A DNA stretch of 64,000 nucleotides from Chitinophaga niabensis (GTDB taxonomy: Bacteria > Bacteroidota > Bacteroidia > Chitinophagales > Chitinophagaceae). The DNA lies in the NCBI RefSeq assembly GCF_039545795.1, contig NZ_CP154260.1:1989001-2053000 (forward strand), given 5' to 3'. How positions within the stretch are numbered: position 1 is the first letter of the stretch; each line of letters begins with the position of its first letter. The notes under the pieces were generated by a model, which saw only the letters and a list, made by a program, of their open reading frames with translations, did not search any database and had not been told where the DNA came from. Positions 11,101 through 19,950 of this stretch are shown here, piece by piece. Position numbers and translations under genes: made by a program.

Positions 11101-12779
11101 CAGATGTTGCCATTGTGAACAATCAGCTCACTAATTCAGAAGGGATCTATTTAAGGGCAGATCAGCGGCTGGCGATAGGCAGGTATAACCTTACCTGGAA
11201 TACACTGGTGGCAGATAACAGCGTGATCAATACAAACGGGCTGCGTCCCGCTTTTGTTTGCAACACACTGGCGCTGGTATCGCCGGATTCTCTTTTCGGC
11301 CTTGGGTCTATTGGGGTAGAGATACGCCGCAACTATGTGCAGGCGCATCAGCCTAACAGCGCCTCTTTTGTAAATGGAGAGGGGTATTGGAATGAAGTTC
11401 ATTCTAAACTGCCTGTTAAACCAGGAGTGACCGGTGTGATAGGTACTATTTTCGATCAGAATAAAGTGGCCTATGCGGATACGGGATACAGGCTGCATCA
11501 TAACATTGATCAGACCATTGTTAAAGATCCTGTTTACCGGCAGGTGAAAGCAAAGTATACAGTACCGGGTAACACGGTTTTCCTGGATGAACACCGTCCG
11601 GATAATGATCCCTTTACACCTTTTCTCACGGGCGAAGCGCCTGCTGTTATAAAGGAATTGGGAGACAGTGCTGCGGAAGGTGTAACCATCAGGAAACTCC
11701 TTTTCCACTCCCGTGATGTACAAACGGCAGAAGGTGTTGTTCCTACAAAGATATTTGCAGCAGTGATCCGCCCTGCTGCGCCGGGAAAATATCCCGGCCT
11801 GCTGGTATTACATGGCGGTGGCGGAACGGCTGAAATAGAAAGAGGTATCCGCTGGGCCAGGCAGGGTTATATTGTGGTAACGCTGGACCTTCCGGGGATC
11901 ACGGAACCGAAGAAGGCATTGCAATCTTCCGGTCACTGGAAAACATTTACCTATGGCACCCAGCGTTTCACAGCAAAGCCCGATGTTACACACAGTACTA
12001 TTTTTGATGCGGTACTGGCCGCCCTGCAGGGCTTGTACCTGCTGCATGATCAGGCGGATGTGCTGAAAGGCCGTATAGGGGTTACCGGTATTTCCTGGGG
12101 CGGTTATATGACCACTATGCTTTCAGGGCTGGCAGCGCCTTATGTGAATGCTTCCTTCTCTACTTACGGCGCAGGGTTTTACGATACAAATTCTGTTTTC
12201 CTTAAAGACCTGGATAAAATGCCGGCAGCAGAACGCGCCACCTGGTTGAAATACCTGGATGCCGGCCGCCGTGCAGGGAATATCAACGCACCTTTTTTTA
12301 TTGCTGCGGCATCCAATGATAACTGGTTTTATCCGCCTGCAGTGATGGCTACTTTGCAGGCTGTACATGCACCAACGAATCACTTCTTTGCACCTAATGC
12401 CAATCACACGGCCCCCGTGCCTGGAGGCTCAGGCAGGAAAGAAAAGGTAGGAACGATGGATATGGAACTGACCTATTTTAATTATTACCTGAAGGGAGAT
12501 GGCATGCCACTTCCTGTTATAGCAGAAGAAACATCTGCCGTACAATTTTTTGTGGAGAGCAAAACAACCATAACAGATGTATCCGTGTATTACAGCACAG
12601 ATACCTTATGGACAAAACGTAAATGGATTGCCTGCAAAGCGATGCCGGTAGAGGGAAAAGCAGGATGGTACTATGCAATATTGCCGGATAATATACGCCA
12701 GCCCGGAACCTGGTGGTATGCCAGCGTTTCAGATGACAGGCCGGTTACCGTATCCGGCAGAATGATGGAATTTAAATAG
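8106..12779 (+). CDS. Esterase / pectate-lyase-3-type beta-helix / esterase fusion protein
   Basis: This 1557-residue secreted protein has a signal peptide (MQRKCILVWIFLMLTDMISHAQ). Residues of about 27-300 form an alpha/beta-hydrolase with an HGGGG oxyanion motif near 86, nucleophile motif GASWGG near 175, an Asp in ASND near 250 and a His in NDNH near 281. Two IPT-like segments follow at about 400-600. A parallel beta-helix of the pectate-lyase-3/GH28-related type covers about 610-1160 (GDGLTDDRKAIQQAID). A second alpha/beta-hydrolase covers about 1163-1557 (HGGGG, GISWGG near 1328, ASND, NANH). The two esterase units begin with matching DPFxPxLTG segments, so one is a duplicate of the other. 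It may deacylate and cleave an esterified pectin. The beta-helix could be a lyase, a hydrolase or only a binding domain. The family of the esterases is not certain. Confidence 0.85.
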   Translation: MQRKCILVWIFLMLTDMISHAQESDPFAPWLTGQPPAVAEDLGTETMADGIRVQKLVFRSRTGSFVYAAIAFPAGKGPFPGLLRLHGGGGAADIPAAISSAKAGYASIVIDIPGIAGVKARSPKTTGPWNGRAMITAKPDVTYSALFDAVLSSVQAFYLLRAQPGVDKNRMCIAGASWGGYTATMVAALLDKDNTATWSVFGSGNFELGAYEKDHINKLPADERSRWQRWLDPGRRAQNISKPYFISTASNDRHWSWMAVQATNARMKGPVNQFYSPNDNHAINYRGAKNMLRFFDHYVKQTAPPLPVVTAEKTVRLKDGRLQVNFTAKHVEHVVKAEVYYTGKDSIWTAKKWIPAATVKNGNGFTAYLPSSETCYWYAIVSAKNGNDTIACSSLVQEVDPAAGLPLIFHSGETAGAGDVFGLQGTYFGQWPEVWYAPIEGDEKTLKPAGKLSVLSASDRNITAQLPDTGIKKGQLLAVWVKNSYGFSKPVFLNKARAVSVEHDEIMPEQSFRIFGRNLVAEGYQPVVQLKAGKSILVAKTDHADAYTITVTAPAGVKKGVRYSIMISNGAGNAWGTSLAEEHITGRAPGADPFHLKVPWGADFSFSKERYNVKTDPRLTVKAKGDGLTDDRKAIQQAIDLVHKKGGGVVYLPAGKYKLEIPSGSGLVMQSKVVLQGEGPEQTIIQYGYGTPPPYPNPIGKGGWPDSTTDGVAILWPLKTTLSGLYNLQVQNVNTSGRWRHSLKNMQPALLQPGAAGSKFFVSRCIFDLAVAWGLSWGYVDRMVITDCSFESKAQVTWPWMWHCNGSTNFVVRNNIFRYSAGRFGFNEAYNGIIENNHITRLGDLQTAKGETGGFNIDYSSDIMVLNNRMDVEGREIEYHNQGETILSQGGDPKQMDAGIATGATSNTLTDTKKNWGLIRTPRLNSCDVIAIVDGKGAGQWRRILKNNAGTITIERTWEVIPDQSSHYILTRWSAEDWLVKGNILEGNNRGIWFYCGNTDVAIVNNQLTNSEGIYLRADQRLAIGRYNLTWNTLVADNSVINTNGLRPAFVCNTLALVSPDSLFGLGSIGVEIRRNYVQAHQPNSASFVNGEGYWNEVHSKLPVKPGVTGVIGTIFDQNKVAYADTGYRLHHNIDQTIVKDPVYRQVKAKYTVPGNTVFLDEHRPDNDPFTPFLTGEAPAVIKELGDSAAEGVTIRKLLFHSRDVQTAEGVVPTKIFAAVIRPAAPGKYPGLLVLHGGGGTAEIERGIRWARQGYIVVTLDLPGITEPKKALQSSGHWKTFTYGTQRFTAKPDVTHSTIFDAVLAALQGLYLLHDQADVLKGRIGVTGISWGGYMTTMLSGLAAPYVNASFSTYGAGFYDTNSVFLKDLDKMPAAERATWLKYLDAGRRAGNINAPFFIAAASNDNWFYPPAVMATLQAVHAPTNHFFAPNANHTAPVPGGSGRKEKVGTMDMELTYFNYYLKGDGMPLPVIAEETSAVQFFVESKTTITDVSVYYSTDTLWTKRKWIACKAMPVEGKAGWYYAILPDNIRQPGTWWYASVSDDRPVTVSGRMMEFK

Positions 12780-12781
12780 GC

Positions 12782-15700
12782 GTGAAGATGTTAAAGAGCT
12801 GTATTATTTTACCTGTTTTGCTATTGAGCCTGGTGATGCATACGAATGCCATCATCCGGGTTCCTGCGGACTGGAAACAGAAAGGATTTATTATTCAGTT
12901 AAAGGATGACCTGCGGCACCCGGATATTTCCTGGCCGGTTACATTGCTGGAATACCAATTAGATTTTGGCACTAACGGACCTGCTGACGGCCATTTTTCA
13001 GTGATTGATGAGCGCAGCGGTAAACAAGTGGCGTTCCAGTTAACAGATAGAGGTGAAAAGAACGGGCGGGCTACGTTATTGCTATTATCTGATCTGCCTT
13101 CCGGCGGAGAAAGGCGGTTCCGGTTATCAGCGAATGCGGCTGAGTTTTCAGCATCTGTGCACATCAGGCAGGAAAAAGGAAACGTAGTGATGTCCAATGG
13201 CCTGCTGCAACTGACGATACCATCTCCGGGCACTATCATTCCGCAACCACCTGTTATCCGTTTCGGGAATATGGCCACAGGTGAGTTGCCTGCTGCTTTC
13301 AGTAAAGCAGGGATGCAGGTGAAACAATTGGAGAAAGGGCCTTTGCGGGTAACATACGAAGTAGCATATACTTTTCCCGGTAATAAGCGCTATAAAACGC
13401 TGATACGTTTAACTGCCGCCATGGAGTTTGCCGAACTGGAAGAGATCATGAGTGGTTTTTCTGAAAAAGATGCCATGGCCTGGCGGCTGGTATGGAATGG
13501 GCTCCGGCCAACAGTACGGTATGCGTCAACCAGGTCATCCGGTACGCAGAGAGAACCCATGGAAGGGTACAGTGAACAGCTCTTTTCCGAAAAGCATCCT
13601 TATCAGCGCAGTGATCAGCAAAACGATAGTGCAGGAACATTACCTTTTCGTTTGTCCGTTTATGATAACTGGATGAGCTGGTGGCGTTTGCCAACAGCTG
13701 CTTTCTGGAATGAAGAGGCTGGCTCTGTAACGGCAGGGCTGTTTATAAAAGATGCAGAAAAATGGAATGACGGGCAGTATCCGATCGGCGGTTCAAAACC
13801 AGGATTGAGTATTTACTACCATTGGAAGAATAATATACTGGATTACAGTTTTCCACTGGTTACAGGCTCACGTTCCACTTCATTGGCAGTTTATCCTCAT
13901 CAGAAAGACAGTGCATCCCGGTTTGCTTATATTGAGGAACTGCGCCGTTATTATGGCTGGATCTCACTAAATAAAACAAAGGATTGGATACTTGATTATG
14001 AAGCACCGGATGGAGTATCTCCTAAATATTTTAAACCGGAACTGGCAGCAGGAAAACTAAGTACCGGCGGGCTTGAGCAAAGCCTGCGGAACATGGTGGG
14101 TTCTGTAGCTAAGGGTACAGAACGGAATGGAGGTCCTACACCGGTAGGCTTAAGAGTATGTTATGAATCCCTGGCGCCATCTTTTGATATTAATGGCAAT
14201 AAGATGGATGCGGCCCAATACAAAAAGCTGAGAGCCTGGTTTTTGTTCATGAGTTACGTATGCATGGATGAAAGCCTTATGCCCATGCGTAACATGTTAA
14301 GCGGGCATCCGAACTTCCTGATGGATATTAAAACAGTACCGGCGCTGTGCGCATTTCTTTTCCCTGGTCATCCACAGGCGAAAGAAATGGCAGCGCATTT
14401 TGAAAAGGCGCTGCAACTGAATTACAATTTCCATATCCGGCCTGCAGTGCTCCCATGGAATGCAAAAGCAGGGAGGTGGACGGAGAACCTGGCCACTTAC
14501 ACATGGGCGGCTCTACGGCCTGCTTTACGTACCGTGTTCCTGTTACAGCATTATTATGACGGAAAGAACCGGATGCTGCAACCAGGTGTATCCGCGTTGG
14601 GCGACTGGCTGTTGCATACACTCACACCTCCTATGCAATTTTCCGGGAACCGCCATACCTATCCGCCACAGGGCGCACATGCACAGGATTTTAAAGAGGG
14701 GCCGCCTGACCTGTTACGTGCATTAGCACAACAGCTGGTATATTATGATCCCCTGCTGGCGGAGCATATCTTTTGGGCCACCAGCCATACAGATAAACCC
14801 TTTGAAGGAGAGAAGGAAAAAACAGCGGTATGGAAGGAACTCCTGAACGGCGAATGGGCTGCTAACAAAGGTACAGCACCGGACCTTCGTTCTGCTAAAT
14901 ATACAGGGTACGGTATGATCCTGAGAAAAGCAGATATGCAGGTTTGGCTGCAGCAAATAGATAATGGGCCTAACTACCGCTGGGGGCGTGCTGCCGGCGG
15001 CGGCAATGGTGTGATCTACTATTATGCCAATGGAAAACGTTACAGTTTTAACGGCCCGGAAGACGTAGGAGACGGACCTTTCGGAGATGTGGAACGGTGC
15101 ACCAATTTTGGAGTGAAGAAAGCACCAGGATACAGAGAGATGGGTAATTACAGAAGTATTGGGCGCGGAGATCTTACAGCACCCATGTATGACTTCGGTT
15201 TTGCGCAATCTGCTACCGTTACGGGCATGTATCATTCCCGCAGCATCCTGCAATCCGGTGCAGATTATATCGCTGTGTATGACGATGTGGTAAATGACAG
15301 CGCGGAAGGCCGCTTTTCATGGTTCACCGGGAAAGAGGATGAATTCCCCGCCATTCACCAGGTGGTGCCAGGCGCTTTACCTGTGGATGCGGATCCTGGT
15401 CTTCCTGCCAAAGGAAAGTATTATGATGGTAAGGGGGATTTCCTGACCATTGTTACCCATCTGCCTGCTTTAAAAGTAGTGAAGCAATCATATGGATGTA
15501 CCGTATTGTCCGGCAACGGCGATACAGATCTTGTATTCCGCAACGGCTCATGGATCAGCTACCAGGAAAAAGATATTCGTTTCAGCGGCAGGTCCGGTAT
15601 TATCAAAAGATCTGCTGCTGCATTATTCGATGGTAAAGAAATAGCCGCGGGAGGATTAAACATCCGGCTTACAACAGCCGGTAATACAGGCATCGGCTTT

Positions 15701-16525
15701 GAAAGGATAAAGGATGGTTTTTCAGGAACCTGCCAAAGTGCTGTTTCGCAGGAGGTGCGATTTTATATGGAAAATGCCGGTACATTCACTTTCTACCTGG
15801 ATGGGCTACCGGTGAAAACCCGCAGGGATGCAGACGGATCATTCACCGTTCATTTTCCGGATGGTATACATCAATGGCAATTCTCTGCCAGCGGGTCTGT
15901 GCCGGGTAAACCTGTGATATTGGGCACCGTTAATAAAAGCGGCGGTTGTGAAGCTGAATGGACGAAAGTGCCCGGTGCCAGCGAGTATCAATTGCAGCTG
16001 AGTAAAGACAATGGCAGTACCTGGCAATCCGTGCGCACTGTGGCCGGCTTAAGGAATGGAATAAAGATACACCTGCGCGTGATGGCAAAGGGTGCAGGAG
16101 GCTGGGGAGAACCATCTGCTGCTTACCCGGTATATATCACGGAAAAAGTACCGCATTGCCCTGAGGGTTTAATGGTGGAACGGGATAGTACCATTTCCTG
16201 GGGGCAGGTGTTGGGTGCGGGTTATTACAGGTTATACCGGCGAATAAAAGGAGATACAACATGGCAGCTGATATATTCCGGTAAAGAGCGCAGTTTCACT
16301 GACAAAGAAAACCGTGTCTGCGAATATGCGGTAACGGCGGTGAATGGTAATGGCGAAAGCAACAGGAGTATTTCCTGCGATACGGACCCTGCTGATTTCC
16401 TGAACTGGTATCCGGATCCCTTTGGCCCGTTCAGAAGAGATACAGAAAACCACGAAAACGGATTCCCCGAATATAACCCATTTACAGAAGATAAGATGCC
16501 TGTGCTCAGGTATCCAGGAAAATGA
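12782..16525 (+). CDS. Large secreted protein with C-terminal FnIII repeats, candidate polysaccharide-active enzyme of unrecognised family
   Basis: I do not recognise a named family for this 1247-residue protein. It has a signal peptide (about residues 1-23). A beta-rich N-terminal part (about 25-370) is followed by a helical, Trp- and Tyr-rich middle (about 380-680) that looks like an alpha/alpha toroid. A beta-sandwich-like part (about 690-1035) contains a Gly/Asn-rich segment, NYRWGRAAGGGNGVIYYY. Two fibronectin-III-like repeats end it (about 1040-1120 and 1125-1205). A toroid followed by a beta-sandwich is the layout of several polysaccharide lyases, such as the heparinase II/III and PL8 folds. 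The start follows the fusion esterase stop by two bases, and a GH105 unsaturated-uronyl hydrolase follows after 15 bases, which suits a lyase. This function is inference only. Confidence 0.75.
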   Translation: MKMLKSCIILPVLLLSLVMHTNAIIRVPADWKQKGFIIQLKDDLRHPDISWPVTLLEYQLDFGTNGPADGHFSVIDERSGKQVAFQLTDRGEKNGRATLLLLSDLPSGGERRFRLSANAAEFSASVHIRQEKGNVVMSNGLLQLTIPSPGTIIPQPPVIRFGNMATGELPAAFSKAGMQVKQLEKGPLRVTYEVAYTFPGNKRYKTLIRLTAAMEFAELEEIMSGFSEKDAMAWRLVWNGLRPTVRYASTRSSGTQREPMEGYSEQLFSEKHPYQRSDQQNDSAGTLPFRLSVYDNWMSWWRLPTAAFWNEEAGSVTAGLFIKDAEKWNDGQYPIGGSKPGLSIYYHWKNNILDYSFPLVTGSRSTSLAVYPHQKDSASRFAYIEELRRYYGWISLNKTKDWILDYEAPDGVSPKYFKPELAAGKLSTGGLEQSLRNMVGSVAKGTERNGGPTPVGLRVCYESLAPSFDINGNKMDAAQYKKLRAWFLFMSYVCMDESLMPMRNMLSGHPNFLMDIKTVPALCAFLFPGHPQAKEMAAHFEKALQLNYNFHIRPAVLPWNAKAGRWTENLATYTWAALRPALRTVFLLQHYYDGKNRMLQPGVSALGDWLLHTLTPPMQFSGNRHTYPPQGAHAQDFKEGPPDLLRALAQQLVYYDPLLAEHIFWATSHTDKPFEGEKEKTAVWKELLNGEWAANKGTAPDLRSAKYTGYGMILRKADMQVWLQQIDNGPNYRWGRAAGGGNGVIYYYANGKRYSFNGPEDVGDGPFGDVERCTNFGVKKAPGYREMGNYRSIGRGDLTAPMYDFGFAQSATVTGMYHSRSILQSGADYIAVYDDVVNDSAEGRFSWFTGKEDEFPAIHQVVPGALPVDADPGLPAKGKYYDGKGDFLTIVTHLPALKVVKQSYGCTVLSGNGDTDLVFRNGSWISYQEKDIRFSGRSGIIKRSAAALFDGKEIAAGGLNIRLTTAGNTGIGFERIKDGFSGTCQSAVSQEVRFYMENAGTFTFYLDGLPVKTRRDADGSFTVHFPDGIHQWQFSASGSVPGKPVILGTVNKSGGCEAEWTKVPGASEYQLQLSKDNGSTWQSVRTVAGLRNGIKIHLRVMAKGAGGWGEPSAAYPVYITEKVPHCPEGLMVERDSTISWGQVLGAGYYRLYRRIKGDTTWQLIYSGKERSFTDKENRVCEYAVTAVNGNGESNRSISCDTDPADFLNWYPDPFGPFRRDTENHENGFPEYNPFTEDKMPVLRYPGK

Positions 16526-16540
16526 CAATAATAACCGGAT

Positions 16541-18349
16541 ATGAAAACATTATTTAAATTTTTACCCGCTCTTGTGCTGACGGGCTATGCATCCAATGCA
16601 TCCGGCCAGTATAAACCAGAGCCATCCACTGAACCCTTAACACTCATTAAAGCAGTAGCAGACAGGATCATCAGGGAAACGCCTTTTGCTTTTCAGTTAG
16701 TGCTTCCCGCACAATCGGCGGATTTTGATTTTGTAAAGCATGTAGACCTGGGAAGGACCTTTGGCCTGGGAAAACCCGCCGTAGCTTATGCATTGAGCCA
16801 GTTTGAAAGCAACGCCGATACTTCATTCATTGTACAGGTTAGTCATAATGACGGCCTGAAGATCTGGATCAACAACGCAGTGGTGTATGAAAAGAACGGG
16901 AACAGGCATGTAAATATCCAGCCAAAAGAAAGGGATATTGTATTGGAATCTTCCTTTCCTGTAAAACTGAGAAAAGGTAGTAACAGGATATTAGTAAAAT
17001 CGGAAACGAAAGGGGAAGAATGGATCTTTTACCTTCAGCCCAAAGGAGCGTTGATTGAAGAGCGGATACCGGGTTGCCCCAAACTATCCATTGAGAATAT
17101 CCCATTCATCTCTCCTGAAGTGGCAAAGCTAAGCAACTGGCTGGTGATAGGGCCCTTTGATGGATTGCAAAAAGCATATGGACCTGAAAAAGAATTTTCG
17201 ATCGGCAAATTATATACGGAACGTGGCAAAGAATTAACATGGACCATCCCCAAAGTAGAAGTCTTTGGGGATATGATAGATCCAAAGCCTTACTGGGGTA
17301 CTTATTATAACTGGAACTATCACACCGGCGGCGTAGCATGGGCTATGGCTCATCTGGCAGAGGCAACGGGTAATAAGAAATATGATGATTTTTCGAAAAA
17401 GTGGACGGATTTTATGTTGGAAAAAAAACCGTTCATCGGTTACCAGGTGAATACACTGAATGGTTTCCGGTCCATCAACCATCACCTTTTCCATACACCA
17501 CTGCTGGACTTTACCGCGGCGCCGGCCCTACCTTTTATCTATCGTTTAAATAAACATAAACAATTCCCTAATCGTGCAGGGTATGAATCCTTTGTGCATA
17601 CCATCAAAGATTATGTACTGAAAGAACAGATCCGGTTACCGGGAGGTAATTTCACACGTGAAACGCCCCGGAAATATACTACCTGGGTGGATGATATGTT
17701 CATGGGCATCCCTTTTATTGTACAGGCGGCACTAGGTTCGGATGATGCTGATGAGAAGAGTAAGCTAATGGATGATGCGGCGCAGCAGATACTGGCCTTC
17801 AATCAACAGGTATTCGATACCAGCATGAACCTGTACCGCCATGCGCAGTATTCAGGCAGCCATGCAAAGATGCCTTACTGGTCGAGAGCGAACGGATGGG
17901 GGATATGGGCTACTGTGGAAGTATTGCAGCATCTGCCTGTTGCACATCCTGACAGAGCTAAGATCATGGCATATTATAAAAAACATGTTGATGCCCTGGT
18001 TAAACTGCAAAACAGGAATAGCGGATTCTGGCATAATGTATTGGACCGGCCTGACAGTTATGAGGAAGTATCCGGTACAGCCATATTCACGATGGCTATT
18101 GCCAAAGGTATTAATGAGGGTTGGCTGAACAGGGAAACTTACCTGCCGGATGTGCTGCTGGGATGGAAAGCGATTTCTTCTTCGATTGAAGCAGACGGAA
18201 CAGTGCATAACATTTGTGTAGGTACCATGAGTAGTGAGGATGTAGCGTATTACATGAACAGGCCCAAAATAGATAATGATTCGCATGGCATTATCGGCCT
18301 GGTTTTCTCGGCGATAGAAGTAGATAAACTGTTGAAGAAAAAGCTATAA
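16541..18349 (+). CDS. GH105 unsaturated rhamnogalacturonyl hydrolase with N-terminal accessory domain
   Basis: GH105 enzymes (YteR/YesR type) remove the unsaturated galacturonyl residue that pectin lyases leave at the non-reducing end of rhamnogalacturonan oligosaccharides. The catalytic alpha/alpha barrel occupies about residues 245-600 of 602. It contains WNYHTGGVAWAM, the signature WVDDMFMGIPF near 381 with the Asp pair of the catalytic region, YWSRANGWGIWA and SGTAIFTMAIAKGI. The first 240 residues hold a signal peptide and a beta-rich accessory domain (NDGLKIWINNAVVYEKN) like those found on larger Bacteroidota GH105 proteins. It is the last gene of the + operon, and a strong hairpin follows 4 bases after its stop. 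Confidence 0.92.
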   Translation: MKTLFKFLPALVLTGYASNASGQYKPEPSTEPLTLIKAVADRIIRETPFAFQLVLPAQSADFDFVKHVDLGRTFGLGKPAVAYALSQFESNADTSFIVQVSHNDGLKIWINNAVVYEKNGNRHVNIQPKERDIVLESSFPVKLRKGSNRILVKSETKGEEWIFYLQPKGALIEERIPGCPKLSIENIPFISPEVAKLSNWLVIGPFDGLQKAYGPEKEFSIGKLYTERGKELTWTIPKVEVFGDMIDPKPYWGTYYNWNYHTGGVAWAMAHLAEATGNKKYDDFSKKWTDFMLEKKPFIGYQVNTLNGFRSINHHLFHTPLLDFTAAPALPFIYRLNKHKQFPNRAGYESFVHTIKDYVLKEQIRLPGGNFTRETPRKYTTWVDDMFMGIPFIVQAALGSDDADEKSKLMDDAAQQILAFNQQVFDTSMNLYRHAQYSGSHAKMPYWSRANGWGIWATVEVLQHLPVAHPDRAKIMAYYKKHVDALVKLQNRNSGFWHNVLDRPDSYEEVSGTAIFTMAIAKGINEGWLNRETYLPDVLLGWKAISSSIEADGTVHNICVGTMSSEDVAYYMNRPKIDNDSHGIIGLVFSAIEVDKLLKKKL

Positions 18350-18352
18350 AAG

Positions 18353-18389
18353 GAAGAGGTCGTATCATTGCTTTTGATACGACCTCTTC
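18353..18389. terminator. Bidirectional intrinsic terminator between convergent genes
   Basis: A perfect 15-base-pair stem (18353-18367 with 18375-18389, arms GAAGAGGTCGTATCA and its complement) closes a 7-base loop. On the + side it is followed after a few bases by a T-rich tract at 18401-18410. It lies between the convergent GH105 and GH28 genes, whose stops are about 60 bases apart, and probably ends both transcripts. Confidence 0.85.
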
Positions 18390-18408
18390 TTATTCAGATG
18401 TTTTTATT

Positions 18409-19950
18409 TTATAATTTAGCAGTACCTGGTGGTTCATTCTTTGTTAACTTCACATCCTTACTTTCTGCTCCTTCTATTTTTACAAAATTTTGTGCGGTTC
18501 CTTTTGCTTTTACGCCACTAATATTGGCCTTGTTTACATTCTCCAGCCTTATAATGGCTTCTGCGCCTTCCGTTGCAGGGATATTCCAGTCATTGAGCGT
18601 TACGTCCTTCCCGTCTTCACAAACAAAAGCAGGGCGGAGGTCATTACTGTTCAGGTTGAATTGAATGTTCTTCAGTTTTAAACCTTTCACGTGCCTGGCC
18701 CAGATGCCGTATGCTGGTACTAATGGACCAAAGGTTTTCACTTCGGGATATTTATCGATGGCTTCCGGTACTACCTGGCGGGCATTTTCTGCTGTGCCGC
18801 CACCGGCGAGGTCAATCTTGATATTTTCCAGGGTGAGACCGGTGATATAATGGCCGGGTACGCCTGTAATGAGAATGCCGGAGGGTGGCATCAGTTGTGC
18901 GTTCGCAGCTGCCTGGGCAATCACATTCCTTACGGTTACATTTTCCATGGTGCCGGTTTGCTGCTGTGTGTCTTTGCCTTTGCGGAACACGCTGAGCCTT
19001 GAGCCAAGGCGGAAGAGCATGGGCGTTTTCACATTCACCATTTTGATGTCGGAGATGTCTACATTCCGGAGATGTGCACCATCAACTGTCAACAGTTTGA
19101 TGCCGCCGTTGTTGGTATCGTAGATGTAACAGTCGGAGATCTTAATGTTTTCGAAAGGGGCCATGGATTCAGTGCCCATTTTAATAGCACCATGGCCGCT
19201 TTTTAAACGCATGCGGGTAACAACAATGTTATTGCAACCCATTTTGCTGGAAGTGGTTTTGAAACAAAGCGCATCATCTCCGCTTTGAATGTCGCAATCG
19301 CTGATGCGTACATCCTGGCAGCCATCGATATCTATACCATCATTATGCGGAACGCCATGGCTTACGATCTTCACCTTCTCTATATTTACTTTTCTGCATT
19401 GGAAGTAGTGGGAGGTCCATGCGGCGGAGTATTTGAGGGTGATATCTTTTACGTTCACACCTTCGCATCTTACAATACGTACCAGGAATGGACGGCGCCC
19501 CCAGCGGAGGGATTCTGAACGCGTATCCGTGCGGATCTGTTGTTCTTTTAGTTTAACGCCCTGCCCGTCTATGGTGCCGTTGCCTTCAATGCCGATGTTC
19601 TTTGCATCTACGGCTACCAATAAAGCCCATCCCACATCAATGCCGAGGCCATCCGTGAAGGGGTCCATATTCTTATAATCGTTAACATCCGTGCTGCCCA
19701 GCAGAACGGCATCCTGTTCAAAATGCAGGGTGACTTTATCTTTCAGTACGATAGTGCCGGAAAGGAAGGTGCCTTTGGGGAAGATCACTTTGCCGCCGCC
19801 ACTGTTATGGCATTCGTCAATAGCTTTCTGAATGGCTTCGGTATTCGGTTTCTGCCCATCGCCTACAGCGCCGTGGGAGGTAATGTTTACATCTTTGGCA
19901 TTAATGCGCAGGCATGCCAATAGCAACAGGCAAAGCGTTATAGCTCTCAT
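18409..19950 (-). CDS. GH28 polygalacturonase-family glycoside hydrolase
   Basis: GH28 enzymes hydrolyse polygalacturonan or rhamnogalacturonan by inversion on a right-handed beta-helix. Starting at the ATG at 19950 gives a 513-residue protein with signal peptide MRAITLCLLLLACLRINA; an upstream in-frame ATG at 20001 would put 17 extra residues before it. Family motifs are present in order: HNDGIDIDGC near 203, SGDDALCF near 226 and SGHGAIKMG near 252. These supply the Asp triad and the conserved His. The last GH28 motif, usually RIK, reads GIK here. The gene is convergent to the GH105 operon and likely works on the same substrate after uptake or in the periplasm. The exact linkage cut is unknown. 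Confidence 0.92.
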   Translation of the reverse strand: MRAITLCLLLLACLRINAKDVNITSHGAVGDGQKPNTEAIQKAIDECHNSGGGKVIFPKGTFLSGTIVLKDKVTLHFEQDAVLLGSTDVNDYKNMDPFTDGLGIDVGWALLVAVDAKNIGIEGNGTIDGQGVKLKEQQIRTDTRSESLRWGRRPFLVRIVRCEGVNVKDITLKYSAAWTSHYFQCRKVNIEKVKIVSHGVPHNDGIDIDGCQDVRISDCDIQSGDDALCFKTTSSKMGCNNIVVTRMRLKSGHGAIKMGTESMAPFENIKISDCYIYDTNNGGIKLLTVDGAHLRNVDISDIKMVNVKTPMLFRLGSRLSVFRKGKDTQQQTGTMENVTVRNVIAQAAANAQLMPPSGILITGVPGHYITGLTLENIKIDLAGGGTAENARQVVPEAIDKYPEVKTFGPLVPAYGIWARHVKGLKLKNIQFNLNSNDLRPAFVCEDGKDVTLNDWNIPATEGAEAIIRLENVNKANISGVKAKGTAQNFVKIEGAESKDVKLTKNEPPGTAKL

